The notes under the pieces: generated by a model
What the model was told of the DNA's origin: nothing
Databases searched by the model: none
What the model saw: only the letters and a program-made list of their open reading frames with translations
In this document: positions 1 through 11,721 of the stretch, piece after piece
Layout: every line of letters starts with the position of its first letter
How positions within the stretch are numbered: the stretch's first letter is position 1
Translations under genes and position numbers: made by a program
Assembly (NCBI GenBank): GCA_014338405.1
Contig: JTDE01000917.1
Location: 117,242-181,241, forward strand
Reading direction: 5' to 3'
From: Paragonimus skrjabini miyazakii
Lineage: Eukaryota > Platyhelminthes > Trematoda > Plagiorchiida > Troglotrematidae
Length of the DNA stretch: 64,000 nt

Positions 1-809
1 GATGTCTCATTATCATTTCCTCGTATCTTGATGTTAATTTATGATGTCCCAAGGAGGTTCTCCGCGGTTCAACAGCGAACAGCGTCGCATGGATAATGTG
101 TGCATACGTAGGTTAACAGACACAGGGATTGACTGACTCTTACACAGTGAAAGAAAATATTCATCGGGTGCTTCTCTGGATGTCGCCCGTTAAATTCCAT
201 GCAAACTTTTCTTTACTTAAAATTCGGTGAATTTCGGAAAACCAATTCAATCTTATTCGTACCCTCCAGCTCTATTTTACAATAATTGAAACAAACAACT
301 TTCAATCTACCCTTACTACCCACTCACGATAGTGGTGATCTGGTCACTAATCCGATAATTATCACAGAATAAAATGTCGGTAAATTTGCGCGCCAATCGA
401 AATTAGCTAAGACAGAGGTGTGGTATGGTTTCTGTGAGAATGTGCTGAATCATCAGCTGACCGCTTCACGAGTACACGGACATTAAGCGTTGATGCCTCT
501 CATGTACAGTGAATACGCCCAGTTTAGTCAAGAAATGAAACATGTAGCAATTAATGTTGTTTCCAGTCCTACATCACCAGGTTAAATACAGCAAATTTAT
601 ATGAGCTAACCGGGGTAGTGCATCAGTGAGGTGATGAATGGTAAGCCTTAATATCAACTTAATCAGACCGATGACATCTAGTTATGTAACATCAATCACG
701 TGGGTTGTACACGTTAGTGAAGAAATCGGCACGCCTTTGTCACAGATCTACTCGACGTATGGATGCATGGCTAAGAGAGGTCCCATGTTTTGATCAGATG
801 TTTTCATGT
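1..809. other. No recognised gene
   Basis: I see no coding domain, RNA gene or repeat that I can name in these 809 bases. All frames are interrupted by frequent stops. It may be intron or intergenic sequence next to the minus-strand PLE fragment that follows. Confidence 0.5.
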
Positions 810-1106
810 TCATAATTGAGGTAAGTGTAAACGGACTGCAATATCCTCTGCGATTGCTAGTAAACGATCTTTGACACACCTTGATTGCGCACCACAAGCT
901 CGATAGATCAGCTTAAATGAATCGGCCAGATTGATCGGATGGTTTGATTTAATCAAGGGCATGGCGACTGCGGATAAACAAACTTTTATCGATTCTCCAG
1001 CTATCCATACCGGATGATGCTCCCGTGTTCTGATTATCACCATATAGCTTTTCCCACAGGAACAAGCGAAACTGTAAACATGTTGACAGATAATCAGAGC
1101 TTTCAT
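810..1106 (-). pseudogene. Penelope-like element GIY-YIG endonuclease fragment
   Basis: A 98-residue minus-strand frame carries the C-terminal endonuclease of a Penelope-like retroelement. Visible landmarks are the VYSFACSCGKSY block (first GIY-YIG strand and its cysteine pair), REHHPVW, then SNHPINLADSFKLIYRA and a final AEDIAVRLHLPQL, in the order usual for trematode PLEs. The second half of the motif, normally YIG followed by RT-R, reads YMVIIRTREHH, so the core is damaged by a short deletion. No reverse transcriptase is attached, so this is a 5'-truncated copy. In an intact element this domain nicks DNA for insertion. It is a different PLE subfamily from the plus-strand copy at 2097. Confidence 0.75.
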
Positions 1107-1480
1107 TTCACTGCGAGCGAGTGCGCAGTTTTTGGCATTCGAACGAACAATTCACTATGTGTACGTGCCCGGCTGTGATCTTCAAGCGCACAGGAGCACA
1201 TAGTGTGGGTGCTACTGAAAGTGATGTGGCGAAGTTCTCTACCTCAATTCGAACGGTGACCCGAGTACCGGCTGACAAATTGTGTAGATCGCCTGATGAG
1301 CTAAGTATCAAATTATTGACAATTCCTACCTCTCGTCACTAATGTTTTATATCGATAATCGTTGAGTCAAAAACCAGTAGGTCAGCTTAAGTACTCGGTC
1401 ACTGAGAGTTAATATCACAGAACAGACCAATTAAGGAAACAATGTAGAACTGTAATTGACAACTAATTTGATTCCTCAGC
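1107..1480. other. Unclassified flank of PLE fragment
   Basis: Overlapping open frames of 67 and 73 codons occur on opposite strands here, neither with a recognisable domain. The minus-strand frame lies where the linker of the PLE at 810 should be, but I cannot match it to one, so I treat both frames as chance. Confidence 0.4.
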
Positions 1481-1541
1481 ATAATAAAAATATGAATAAA
1501 AATCAATAATATGAATAAGAAATATGAATAAAATATGAATG
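1481..1541. repeat. AT-rich short tandem repeat, ATATGAAT unit
   Basis: The octamer ATATGAAT occurs four times at 1490, 1509, 1522 and 1533, separated by A/T-rich spacers. This is a decayed minisatellite with uneven period of 11 to 19 bases. Confidence 0.7.
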
Positions 1542-1667
1542 CATAACAAAAATGTCACTTCGAGTGCTGTTAGTTAATAGGCTGAGAAGGAAGGATCCTC
1601 AATCCTTAAGCACGAAACAGATTCAGCAAATTTTCTCTCAAATGATACGGATTATTACCGTTGTAGG

Positions 1668-1850
1668 TTGAGAAGCAACTGTTTCTACGGTTGTTGCTAC
1701 CAAGGTGGTGACAGCTATTGTGGACTCTGACATTCGATTTTCTCTAATATATTGTTCACTTCCTCGTACTGATATACGAATGGTCTGTAGTATGAACTCG
1801 TAAAGATGCAGCGAAATTTTTCCGGACATAAATCGTGCAATATCAGCCTA
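1668..1850 (+). repeat. PLE 3'-terminal block, copy 1
   Basis: This block matches 2440-2622 closely along its length, including the shared stretch around CGAATGGTCTGTAGTATG and the terminal GATGCAGCGAAAT...CCGGACATAAATCGTGCAAT module at about 1806-1843. At 2447 the same block directly follows a PLE endonuclease frame, so this is the 3' untranslated or pseudo-LTR part of the same PLE family. It has lost its coding part or is the upstream partner of a tandem pair. The last 40 bases are hammerhead-like. Confidence 0.7.
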
Positions 1851-2052
1851 ATGCCTATTTTAATCAAAGACTTTCTTCGGACGGATTTGAGAATCTGCAG
1901 GCAAATAACTGGATGAAATGCAAAACGTTTATCAGTATGAACCTAAAACCTATCGAGCATCAAGGTCAATAATCAGAACATATAGACCACGGTCAATTCA
2001 TTCATTCTTTTCCCGTCAAGAACTTAAATAAAGAAGACAGTAGGTTGAAATT

Positions 2053-2084
2053 GCACGATTTATGTCCGGACAAATTTCAACAAA
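2053..2084 (-). repeat. Inverted snippet of PLE 3' module
   Basis: The minus strand reads GAAATTTGTCCGGACATAAATCG and onward, the same module found at 1818-1845 and 2584-2612 on the plus strand. It lies just before the PLE endonuclease frame and gives the region an inverted repeat with the copy at 1818. Confidence 0.7.
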
Positions 2085-2096
2085 TTCCAACGCCCT

Positions 2097-2446
2097 GTGT
2101 AAAACAACCGGTACCCGAGTCAGCCAAATCCAACGTTATTTATGAATATTGATGTAGATGCGGATAATCCTACACGGACAGGACTGAGCGCCAGTTGTGA
2201 ACCATGGTCATGGAGCATATCCCGAAGTGGGTCAAGAAACAGATCACGCAAATACATGACGTTACAGTCGCGCATAGAAACAGAGCGCCTGCATCATCCA
2301 TTACGCGTCATATTCTAATGACGCAACACCCATGCGATCCCACAACGGCATTTCGCGTCATCTACTCAACGTCACACAGGCGAACACTGCGCTATGACGA
2401 AGCAGTTGCAATCCGAAAGTTCAAACCGGTATGGTGTGTTCGGTGA
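2097..2446 (+). pseudogene. PLE GIY-YIG endonuclease fragment
   Basis: The frame reads through a damaged core (YEY-stop-CRCG-stop-SYTDRTERQL) and then runs open from about 2204 as MEHIPKWVKK, ASSITRHILMTQHPCDPTTAFRVIY and AVAIRKFKPVWCVR. This is the normal C-terminal half of a PLE endonuclease: the EHIPKW helix, the H-P-D turn, and the W-x-P/V-x-CV end. At least three in-frame stops lie in the first third, and the YIG triplet has become YTD. The stop at 2444 is followed by the PLE 3' block, so the natural end of the element is preserved while the 5' side is lost. Confidence 0.8.
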
Positions 2447-2622
2447 CAACTGTTTGTAGGGTTGTCGTTACCGTGGTGGTGACAATGATTGAGCACTCTG
2501 ACAATTGACTTTCTCTGGTATCTTGTTCGTTTTCTCATACTGATATACGAATGGTCTGTAGTATGTACTCGTAAAGATGCAGCGAAATTTGTCCGGATAT
2601 AAATTGTACAATATCGGTCTAT
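2447..2622 (+). repeat. PLE 3'-terminal block, copy 2 (hammerhead-like end)
   Basis: Immediately downstream of the PLE stop codon, this block repeats 1668-1850 in direct orientation. Its last part (2569-2612) aligns with the hammerhead-like modules at 35055 and 48212. The 8-nt GATGCAGC loop, GAAA and the GTCC/GGAT arm are kept, but the CTGATGA box is strongly changed, so catalysis is unlikely. Confidence 0.65.
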
Positions 2623-5600
2623 TATTTCCTTCACTTAAAAAATGGCAATAATAATCTTAATTATTGACGACCGAAAAGTGTGATTACACCTTTTGTACAA
2701 CAGACATTCAACGAAATTATGTGTAATATGCATTCCAACGTAATGGCCAATTTCCATGAAGCCCATGTGCACGGAAAGTACAGACAGGATAGAAAGTGTT
2801 AACGTTAAAGATGTTTCCACGCACACATTCAGGACACAAATGGCGAATGCATCACTCACATACACGATCTCGAATGTCAACCGGCCTTCAGTGTATTTCT
2901 ATTTCTAAATGTTACCGACGCTGTGCATCTTCCGTGTTTCCACCACAGTTGTGTATTGGTTATATTCGAGATCACTGTCTTACCAGGAGTACGTGTCTGT
3001 CTCCATACACTGAGCCTATTCCACCATCGTTTATAGTATAAAGCATTGCAAATACAAGCGCATGACACTGTTGGTGAGGAGGAGCGATCGTGCTATACTA
3101 CTCACAATAACTGGTCCAGAGCATATATTTTGACATTGAAGTAGCCGCAGGAAAAATGCAAGAAGAAACATCGGAGAGCAGCATCGCATGAGATGGTTCT
3201 TGGGACGTAAGGGAATGTGGAGGAACTGAACATTGACGTCTGTGGTAACCATGACGTTCCGGAGCAAGTACTGTGCGCAGATGAGTGTTTTTGTTTGTTG
3301 TTATGTTTAAACGCCTGATCCATTTGTTGGTTTCCCGAATACATAACCCTTGTGCCATCCGCATTCTTTGCTCACAATAGTTACACAGGTGCTCATAGTC
3401 ATATGGGACGACAGAAGGGGGAGTTAATTCAACCAATCATATGACCACCGAGTGATTGAAAATCCACACGTTTCGCGGGCGACACATAAAATTTATGTTA
3501 CGAGGTCGGCGGTAAAATAAAGGGTGAATTTCAAGACAGGTACTATATTCAGGCTTAACATTTTCTGCTGCTTTAGTATGGTGATAAGCCTTGTGTGATG
3601 TGTTGATCCGGAGTGATATACTGCTTAGGATTTCAGTCCTACCATGTTCAACTGTGTCAAACAGGTCAAACGAGAACGGCCAGACAACGGGTAGATACGC
3701 TGACATGGCTACATCTCGCACTGGTGGTGCTGTGGCTGTAAAATACACTTAACTTGGAAAGTTATTTACGGGAAGACGTCCATTGCAGTGCATGTAAAAA
3801 TATAGAGCAACGGACGCAAACGCTATTCTGCATAGCCGTCGGATGCTCACATTCTTGGCAGCAGTGAGGCCATATTCTCTTTAACGATACGTTATACATC
3901 GCATACAGTCACGTTTCCAGTAGTCGCTTCTAGTTCGTGGTCTCTCTGGTGTTCACACTTGCCCTTTAATTTTCACGCGTGTAAACCGTGCTGCACTATC
4001 CACAAATGAAGCTGTATACATTGCAACAGTAGGAGTGCCTAGGTAGGTATAGACGTCTATAAGTACACGACATCTATATTTGTAATTACAGCACCGTTGT
4101 TCTATGCTTATGGAAAGAGGTGATAAAAAGGTACTCTAAAACTAGAACAGTCAGGTCATCCACTGTTGGCCGTGACCACTAGAGTATTATGTTGTAAGGT
4201 CGAATATATAAAACACTTCAGAAATTTGTTGTAGATTTGATTATAGCCACGGCGCGCAGCAGTGATCAGACTCAAACAACGATGTTCTGTTCAACATGAT
4301 TCGGGATTGGGTTGAACTCTCAATGTCAAGTTAAGCAGGCTTTCGTGTTATTGGCTTCAGGTAAATCCCTCACCACCCCGTGTGTTGCCTTGTTAATCAG
4401 ACTGTATAGTCAGGGGACGCATGCGGAATTGATCCAAACTGAGGCATGCCCGTGGACTAAGGATGCTGTCTACTAGGACGTGAAAAGTACATAGGCCGTT
4501 AGGTCGATGCAACACTAGACGGTCAGAACACCGGACCGCACTGAATTCGATATACTTGAAGGAGTAAAAGTTTGACTTTGAAGCCTTGTGTGAGAGGAGG
4601 CTTGCAGACCAAGGTATCTGTTTTGTAATCGCTGGTCGCAACATTCCACCGCTGATAGACGAACCACAAGGCATCAGACATGGAATCAGGTCTACGGGAC
4701 CGCGAATCGATTTTGATGAGTCTTGAACAATTCTTAGTGCTTATGACCCAACCATACATCGCCGATGATGGAAATGTCCGTTTCTATGATTAGTTCTTCA
4801 ACACAATTCGTTCGACACCAGTAAATGGCCAGCTTTTTCTTCTGGACTTCAGCGTACAGGGTGGGCGCAACTCAGCTGTCTGGTTGGCTGTCCTTGAATC
4901 TCATGACAGTAGTTTAGCCCATGAGAAAGGTGAGTGTCTCCATCACTGACGTGTTACATATATGAGTTTCTTGTTGGATGTGAGCAATTGCACAACGTGA
5001 ATTCATCTATGAAAAGGTTACTACCATTTGCTTGCTTACATAATCGTACGACAGCGGCACATTCATGAAACACACATCACGCAAATGATGAGTGGTACCG
5101 ACTGCGACACGGAGCATAGATTGGTTAGGACCAACTTGGTTCTGAATACGTTTACTGTAAATCAGCCAACCAACGACGAACTCTGGATGTGAAACAATCA
5201 GACACCTCAAAGTGAAGGGTTACTTTCCAACACGCTACCACCGTATTTCTCGAAAACGTCATACACCCATTGCCCTTAACGGCATGTTGTAATACATTAA
5301 CAAGCAGGCCAAGAAAGCAGCCGCTGGAACAGTATCGGAAACGTCCGGATAAGATCAACTACAACGATGCCGCCATCTCGAATCCGCTACGAAGGGGAAA
5401 TTAGGTCGTAGACTCAAGCAATTAATATAGATATGTAAAATCTCACTGGACAGCTTCTCCAAATCAAGAACGACTAATGAATGGAACAAGATTAGTTGAG
5501 GCCGAGCTGTGCCAATCATTAGCAACATAAATAGTTCTACGAATGGCCCAAGATGATGTTTGGTCAGTTTCTTTAGTCTGCTTAATGGTTAGCGGACGGG

Positions 5601-6389
5601 ACCTGTGATATTTTGTACACAATACTAGAAGACCACACAAGCATTTGGTACAAACAGTCCGGTATCTTAGGGAGTCGACCTGCTACTATCGATTAAATGA
5701 CAGTGAACAATCTGTCAAAACAGGTCTTTGGAGAACCACTTGCACTCTCTGCGGATCTGACAGAAACTCAGTGGATCATTGAATAGTTGCGAAACGTAAA
5801 GGTTGTGGGTGAAGATGGCTTACTAGAAGATCATTCCAGGCATGATGGTTCCGTTTTTGGAAGTGCCCTTCTCCAGTAAGTTCGTTCTATCTGGCAACAG
5901 GAAACAAACCCTCTGGAAGTTAAAAGGTACTCACGTTGTACTGTTGTTTAGAGGTAAGTGGGATAAGAAAAGCACCAACTGTTAGCTGGGCATCGGCCTG
6001 CTGAGAAGCGCTGGTAATGTTTTAGCAGAAATACTGTTGTTGATCAAATATGGAGACGTTGGAGACAAATACTTTTGAGAAATAATGAACATTCTGAAAC
6101 AGTTTTGTCACTGTTGACAAAATATCTGGCTGTTGCCGATTTCAGGAAAGGTGTCGTAAATATAACCAGCTTTTGCATACTCTCATTCGATTGGGTGAGT
6201 CCTGAGGCGTTATGGAGTGTGCTGGGTAAGTCTGAATGACTGGTAAGTTCGTTAGCTTAATTAATATGTTACCTGCTGGTATGACGGTAAAAGTGTATCT
6301 ACCCCCAGATGATAACAACATTTTTAGAGTTTTGTCTTGATTGCAACCTTGATCAGTTTGTAGTTCAGTGTACTACTAGCAGCCGTTCT
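2623..6389. other. Long unclassified stretch
   Basis: About 3.8 kb without any domain, repeat or RNA gene I can support. Several 60 to 112 codon frames overlap on the minus strand between 2635 and 3748. They lack recognisable motifs and their lengths are in the range expected by chance. It could be ancient repeat or intron sequence. Confidence 0.45.
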
Positions 6390-7245
6390 TCTGAACTCCG
6401 AAGACGACATTCAAATGAAATACTGCACAAGTGGTCATCTATTCAGTAGTTGACGTTTCCGTACTGCAAGCATGTTGCGTAATCCGACCGTTCGAGTGTT
6501 ATTGTTAGCGCCATTTGAACGCAATGAAGAAGAACTACAGTGAGTGCTTACGGCTTTCGAAACCATGGCCACCAAATATGATATGGTTGTCAACACACGT
6601 AAAACATTTCCTTCCAGTCTTCTTCATGTTAGGTGATACGCCTGCGTTTGGAATCCATATCAAAGAAGATATTAACAGGCTTGCTGTGTTTGACCATCGT
6701 TGTCTCCGCGAATTGGCCCATATTAAGTGGACTGATCGCGTGAGCAATATGGCAGTTCATCGGCGCGTATTCCGGAACGCTCGGGATGCGCGATCAATCG
6801 GTCAACTAATTACGGTACACAGCTTGCGATGGTTGGGTCACGTACTCCGTATGTCATCTAATCGTTTACCGTACCGGGCATTATATGCTGAGGCCACCAA
6901 CAATTGGGTCAAACCACGAGGTGGTCAAGCAACAACGTGGTCACAAAATATGAAGACCTTGACTGCTCCATTGAGCAAAGTGGGTAGGTGTCGCCTGCCT
7001 GGCTGGGGTCCTCGTGATCACTCAAACCGCTGGTTGGAGATGCTATCCGAGATGGCGATGTGTCGCAGTCAATGGCGTACCTGTATCCATTCCATCTCCG
7101 CTTCTTCCTCTTAGTCTTTTCTCAATAATTTTCACCCTTCTTAGTAACGTTTTCTTCTAAGATATTCCACGTCACTGTTGAGGTGAACGGCGGCCCGAGC
7201 CACAGTACCTTTTGGTCAGGCTCATGGCTGTTATGATGATGATGA
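6390..7245 (+). pseudogene. Non-LTR retrotransposon 3' fragment (RTE/SR2-like)
   Basis: Around 6509-6600 one frame gives the end of a reverse transcriptase (ERNEEELQ, AFETMATKYDMVVNTRKT). From about 6640 another frame gives the long C-terminal region of trematode RTE-type elements: LAVFDHRCLREL, DRVSNMAVHRRV, LRWLGHVLRMSSNRLPYRAL, GRCRLPGWGPRDHSNRWLEM and RSQWRTCIHS, ending at a stop at 7112. The two parts are joined by a deletion and a frameshift. The segment ends near 7232 in a short ATG repeat, as expected for the 3' end of a target-primed insertion. The 5' end, endonuclease and RT core are missing. Confidence 0.8.
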
Positions 7246-7589
7246 TCAAAGGAAATACTGTGGATAGCTGCATAATTAGCCGAAAATCACTGTAGCAATC
7301 ATGCAAGATAAGTTTCAGCCAACAGACTGCTTCCATAAATTCTTCTTTTTGGGTGGTACAACTATATAAAATCAAGTGAGGATTGGAAGATTATTACTGA
7401 GCTCGTAAGGAAGAGAATATGTGAATGAATAACTTATTAACACTACTTCACTGTGGGTTGGAACACAAACAAATTCAGTCCTCGATTGTAAGTGTTAAAC
7501 AGGTCAAATCACTAGGACGGGGACAAATTGTGTCACGGGTTGGGTGGCCGTGTTTGGACACGTAAGCCTCAGAGTTTGAACGAAATATT
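7246..7589. other. No recognised feature
   Basis: Roughly 340 bases between a non-LTR 3' end and a minus-strand PLE. I see nothing that I can name. Confidence 0.4.
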
Positions 7590-8450
7590 TCTGAACTCAC
7601 GAATCCGAGTGACTAAGTCAAATTGCGACCACCCGCAAATATAACGACAGCGTGTGACATTTGACCTTCCATGACAAGGGACCCGGTAGATGGTGCGAAA
7701 CACTTTCTTCTTGTCTGTGTGCCGGTTACAATCGCTCAAATGGGCGAGAATTGATGTTATCCCAGAATGAAGCTAAGCTGGGCAGTGTTCACGGATTCTT
7801 TCAGATAAACGCCTAGTAGTGCGACCTACGTATGCTGAACCATAGGAACAATCAAATGAATAGATCATTAAAAAAAAAACATTATCAGACCAATTATCTT
7901 CCAGATTCAATGAGAACCGTCCGTTTTGAGTGAAATTTGGCAACAGGGGTTGCGGCATAATAAGTCTCGTTGATATCATTATTGGCTTAACGTGATACCA
8001 ACTCCGCCGCTGCGTCACCTTTGACTGATAGGGCTAAGCAGACGTTATTCATACCGACGGTGACCACTAAGGGTCGCGGATACTTGTCTTGCATGTTGGT
8101 GAATAGTTCGAAATGGGCATTGCTATTAAGAATCCCTCGTAAATTCTTCAATTCCTCTTCTATTGGGTTTTCTGTACATATGTTCTTTGCTCTGTACGTC
8201 AGACAACGCGCCAGAAAATGTGTGAGATTGATAGACACATAATTGTGAAAGTGCACATATTGATCGATCCACGTTTTCTTTCTGAACACGCTTAGCTGTA
8301 ACAAACCATCTGACCTACGTATCAGTGCCATACCAAGATGAAGGTAATGTTGTTATGAGCCTTGTTGAATTTTTCTGGAAGCTTCTGAGTGTCGTATAAA
8401 CGAAAAAAAACGCAAAAGATATCGTCTAAGTACATTCAATGAAGTGGAGT
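7590..8450 (-). pseudogene. PLE fragment: RT palm end, linker and GIY-YIG
   Basis: Read on the minus strand from 8450 downwards. YLDDIF (8432-8415) is the catalytic C motif of the reverse transcriptase, followed by DTQKLPEKFNKAHNNITF. After a frameshift near 8335 the frame gives IRRSDGLLQLSVFRKKTWIDQY, HFHNYVSINL, CLTYRAKNICTE and VCLALSVKGDAAAELVSR, the RT thumb and linker. After another shift near 7990, YSFDCSYGSAYVGRTTRRL and RIREHCPAW give the GIY-YIG core, then ILAHLSDCNRHTDKKKVFRTIY gives the end. Domain order is that of a normal PLE, truncated 5' of the palm. The aspartate pair is intact but the frame is broken at least twice. Confidence 0.85.
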
Positions 8451-8589
8451 AAATCAGCCTTCCGATCATATTTTCCTTTCTTATCGATCAACCAATAAGC
8501 TAATCATCACTTAATTTTGTCTGATAGCACCAGCCAGAGAATAATTCATCGCAACATTTTGTCTCATGACAGCTGCATAGGTTTATGCT

Positions 8590-9800
8590 ACTCGGGAAGC
8601 GGTCTGTAACTGAGCCAATCCATTAACTGCGAGGTGAGAGTTCGAGTGACTAAGCCTAACGCCGCTTTCGGGCGTTTTGAGAGACGTGTCTGGAAATACC
8701 GCAGTCTGAAGATGAAAACCATGTTGCTCGTCAACCGCGCAAGTCTACGCTGTTGTAGGGCAATGAAACACAGGCATTGCATCAGCAGTATGTACGGTAT
8801 CTGGGCCACCTTCGCCAGTAACGTTTAAGATGAATTTCCCGTATTCGGCGGTTCGACGTGGTTCTGAACAATGGGGTGCCTCGACGAAAATATACCAACA
8901 GGATTGAAGCTATGCTGATGCTCCGTCGGTCTCCCTGGTTGACATCCACTCAGAAGATGGTCAGCGAATGGATTCTGTAGCAGCTGTTATACTGACAGCT
9001 CAAAGCAGATGAGTGGAATCTTAGTGGTCAGAATGTGATACCAGCCTCCTACGTTGTACTAACAATCGTAGATCTTAGGAGAACGCTGCCTGAATCCGAG
9101 CTGTGCTGAGGCGTTCTACTTAGACCAGCGTTCAAAAACCCAGAGTGGCAGCTGCCTTGAATTCAAACGGATGGCACGCAAATGATCTTTTGGCACCGTA
9201 GGTCGTGGTGACGTGAATATATGGAGTCGTGGTGAGTACGGACGTGAATGCACTGGCCGTCTCGTATTCGCACGCCATCAGCGTGCCCGTAGTACACCGT
9301 CGATGAAACGATGGCGAGTTTCTTGAACGCATGTAAGATAGTTTGATTATATATGTATATATCTTTGTTTTCATCCGTATCGACCAACAAACTCGATCGT
9401 CTGGCAAACTAGCCGCTCTCTTTCCAAAACACGGGTCACGATGGCCTATTAGCTGTTCCTTTATTTGAGCTTTGTTGTTACGTGGAGTGTTGAAACTTTT
9501 GCTCGGTTTTTCAATTCAAGCTTACGTTTCTGTTTGTCTGGTTGGTTCTCTGCAGAATGCACTGATATGTACAGGTATATCAAAACTCTTCTGGTCTGGT
9601 AATTTCAAGATCTTCTCTCCTAACTTAAAACATATCAACGAAACATTTCAACTGTTGTTTCCAAAAGATTTCGATATCACATTCATATTAACTTACCATC
9701 TGGCTAACTAGCATTCGCCACCTGCAACATAACGCCCTCTACTCACAAGCCTGCTGGTCACAGTCTTTCGGGTTTACACTAGATATATGGTGTGTAAGTG
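8590..9800 (+). pseudogene. Non-LTR retrotransposon 3' fragment, second family
   Basis: One frame around 8634-8740 reads VTKPNAAFGRFERRVWKYRSLKMKTMLL. This matches the post-RT region of the element at 46440-48100 (AFERLERSVCKNLNLNMDTKLL). A second frame near 8850-8920 gives RFDVVLNNGVPRR and IEAMLMLRR. Downstream, 9190-9300 shares GGTCGTGGTGAC, GAATGCACTGGCCGT and a run around GTGCCCGTAGTACA with 47450-47550. The segment near 9690 (ACTTACCATCTGGCTAAC) matches 47930. It is therefore a decayed, 5'-truncated copy of the same family with its 3' untranslated region. Confidence 0.65.
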
Positions 9801-10765
9801 AGAGCAAAAGGGGTGCAGTTCATACCGTTTATAGCGACGTATATGCGTGAGTGCCATTTGGCACCGACATCAATGGTAGGTTGATCAAGAGAATGATTAT
9901 GCAAGATGTATGTTTGTATCATGTTCTCTGCCTATACCTCAAAGCAAAAATATAAGAAAATTAAAAACAGAGCGTTTCCTTCACGGACTCGTACCAGGTG
10001 AAACGGCTGAAACAATCCAGAAAAGATGATTCTGTATCGGCAACAGACGGATGAATTTTGTGGATGACAGCCAAAGCTATATTTCAACTGTTCCATCATG
10101 CCTACTCCTTTGATAGTGATACACTCAAAGGCTACATTAACCGGACTGTACAGTGTTCCAAACAAAATATCCACCATATTCGGTCCGCCCAGTTGATCAG
10201 GAAAATGGTTCAACATCGACAAGTGACAACACACTATGACTTTCTCAGCAATATAGGTTAGAAGTAGTGAGGATTTTATATTTTAAAAAACCGTGTAACA
10301 TGGGTTACTCCAATAGTAAATATAAGTTGATGGATGGATAATCATCAACAGAAGTTGCGTTAATATCGTGTTCCTACCTCTCTTTTGGACCATCAGTTCG
10401 CTAGACTTATGCGATATACACAGTTTTGTTCCGAATGTAACAACTGTATTTTATCAATAATACTGTTTATTGATGTCTCCCGCTAATATTGTTGAATCTC
10501 ACAGCTTTAAGTTTGCCTTACATTTCAGAACATTTTGTCCTATGCAGACACAGAATGACGAAAAATATCGAAATAGGACAAACAGGCTACAGAATGTATT
10601 ACGGTAAAGGGATAGCATACTCAACATAGTGGTTTGCATCAGAGTCGAATATATAGATTTAAAAACTACAATGTACCACTTGGTGATCTCGATAGAAACG
10701 AAACAACCCGTGAGAATTAAGCGCCACAGAAAGAGAGGTAGCAGTTTTAAATCTGCAACTTCGAA
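9801..10765. other. No recognised feature
   Basis: About 965 bases with no domain or repeat that I can support. Short frames on both strands (100 aa minus, 67 aa plus) show no motif. Confidence 0.4.
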
Positions 10766-10843
10766 ATGGCGGATGTAGATGGAACAAACGACGCTCTAAG
10801 AAAACGACTCAAAGAATGTACACATGAATTCACAGAACGACAA
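10766..10843 (+). CDS. Candidate first coding exon, unknown protein
   Basis: An ATG in good context (GAAATGG) opens a 26-codon frame, MADVDGTNDALRKRLKECTH and onward to ERQ. It runs exactly into CAA|GTAAAT, a good splice-donor match, in phase 0. The peptide is hydrophilic and resembles a normal protein N-terminus rather than repeat debris. I do not recognise it and cannot place a following exon. Without transcript support it could be coincidence. The frame continues only 11 codons past the proposed donor before a stop. Confidence 0.25.
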
Positions 10844-11617
10844 GTAAATGGAATTTGTTTGACGCGTAATTTCGTGTGAACAGGCCAGATGTCACGGAAA
10901 TTTGAGACAAAATTCGCGTTAGTTCTTCGCTACTGATAGCTTGGCAGTAGTGTATAATTCCCCTTAGTTTGCTTCACATTGACGACCAGGGTTGTTAATC
11001 CACTGATATTTGGACCACGTCTAACACATTGGTTTTCCACTACTTTCAATCCACTCGTTGGCTATTTTTGGCTGTCTTCCGGGCTTATCAACCCTGTCCC
11101 GTGAAAAAGTTTAGCAAAGAGTCGCGGTATGCTATGAAACGTCGTTCCGTTGCTCTGCGCACTTACGCTATATAAACGTGGGCAGCTCTCAATGCACTAA
11201 GGACAATGGTGCTACAGTGAGTTATTCATTTGTGAAGTTTTGTATGTGACTTTGACTTCTGCACTGGTGTACGGACCTCACTGTGCCTTAGAAGAACAGC
11301 ATAAGTAAATCACAAATGAGTTAGCAACTACAGATTTCGGCATCTAGCGTTCTCATAGTAGGGAATGTGGTCAAGATTCTCTGGGCAAGCGTTTCCGGTG
11401 AGAAGCAACGACCATGAAACAGTTGACGCGCTTCCAGTGTACATTGATCATCATAAACATACTATTTTAACGACCACTCAATTTGACTCAGAAATCCCAA
11501 CCACTGCGTTGTCGGTTTTAATCAACACTCAGTAACCGTGTCTTCTATCAAGACAGCCAAGCTGTGTCAAATCGAAGATGGTTGTGTTCATAATTGAGAA
11601 TTTGAAATGGCCTTTCA
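10844..11617. other. No recognised feature
   Basis: No domain or repeat seen. It would be intron if the exon at 10766 is real. Confidence 0.35.
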
Positions 11618-11712
11618 TGAGGGCAATGGTGCAGTGATCAATGCGGTTGTCTCAGAGGAGTGTGGCAGATGTTCAAACCTCGGTCGTCGCAAGGATGTGC
11701 ACTATTGATATA
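11618..11712 (+). mobile_element. SINE head, tRNA-derived, copy 1
   Basis: This segment aligns end to end with the head of the SINE at 63748, though clearly diverged. It has an A-box-like TGGTGCAGTGA at 11627 and a B-box-like GTTCAAACC at 11671, so an RNA polymerase III promoter can be inferred. At its 3' side it enters the hammerhead: GCACTA (stem I strand) then TTGATA, a decayed CTGANGA box. Homology to the other copy stops there, where stem II should begin. The expected tail follows in the opposite orientation. Confidence 0.65.
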
Positions 11713-11721
11713 TCACAAATT

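Noticed and set aside
1285..1320. CTGATGAG box on the plus strand
   Set aside because: No GAAA within a plausible distance and no pairing arms.
2635..3748. Cluster of overlapping minus-strand frames
   Set aside because: None has a domain, codon pattern or splice signals; they overlap each other in different frames.
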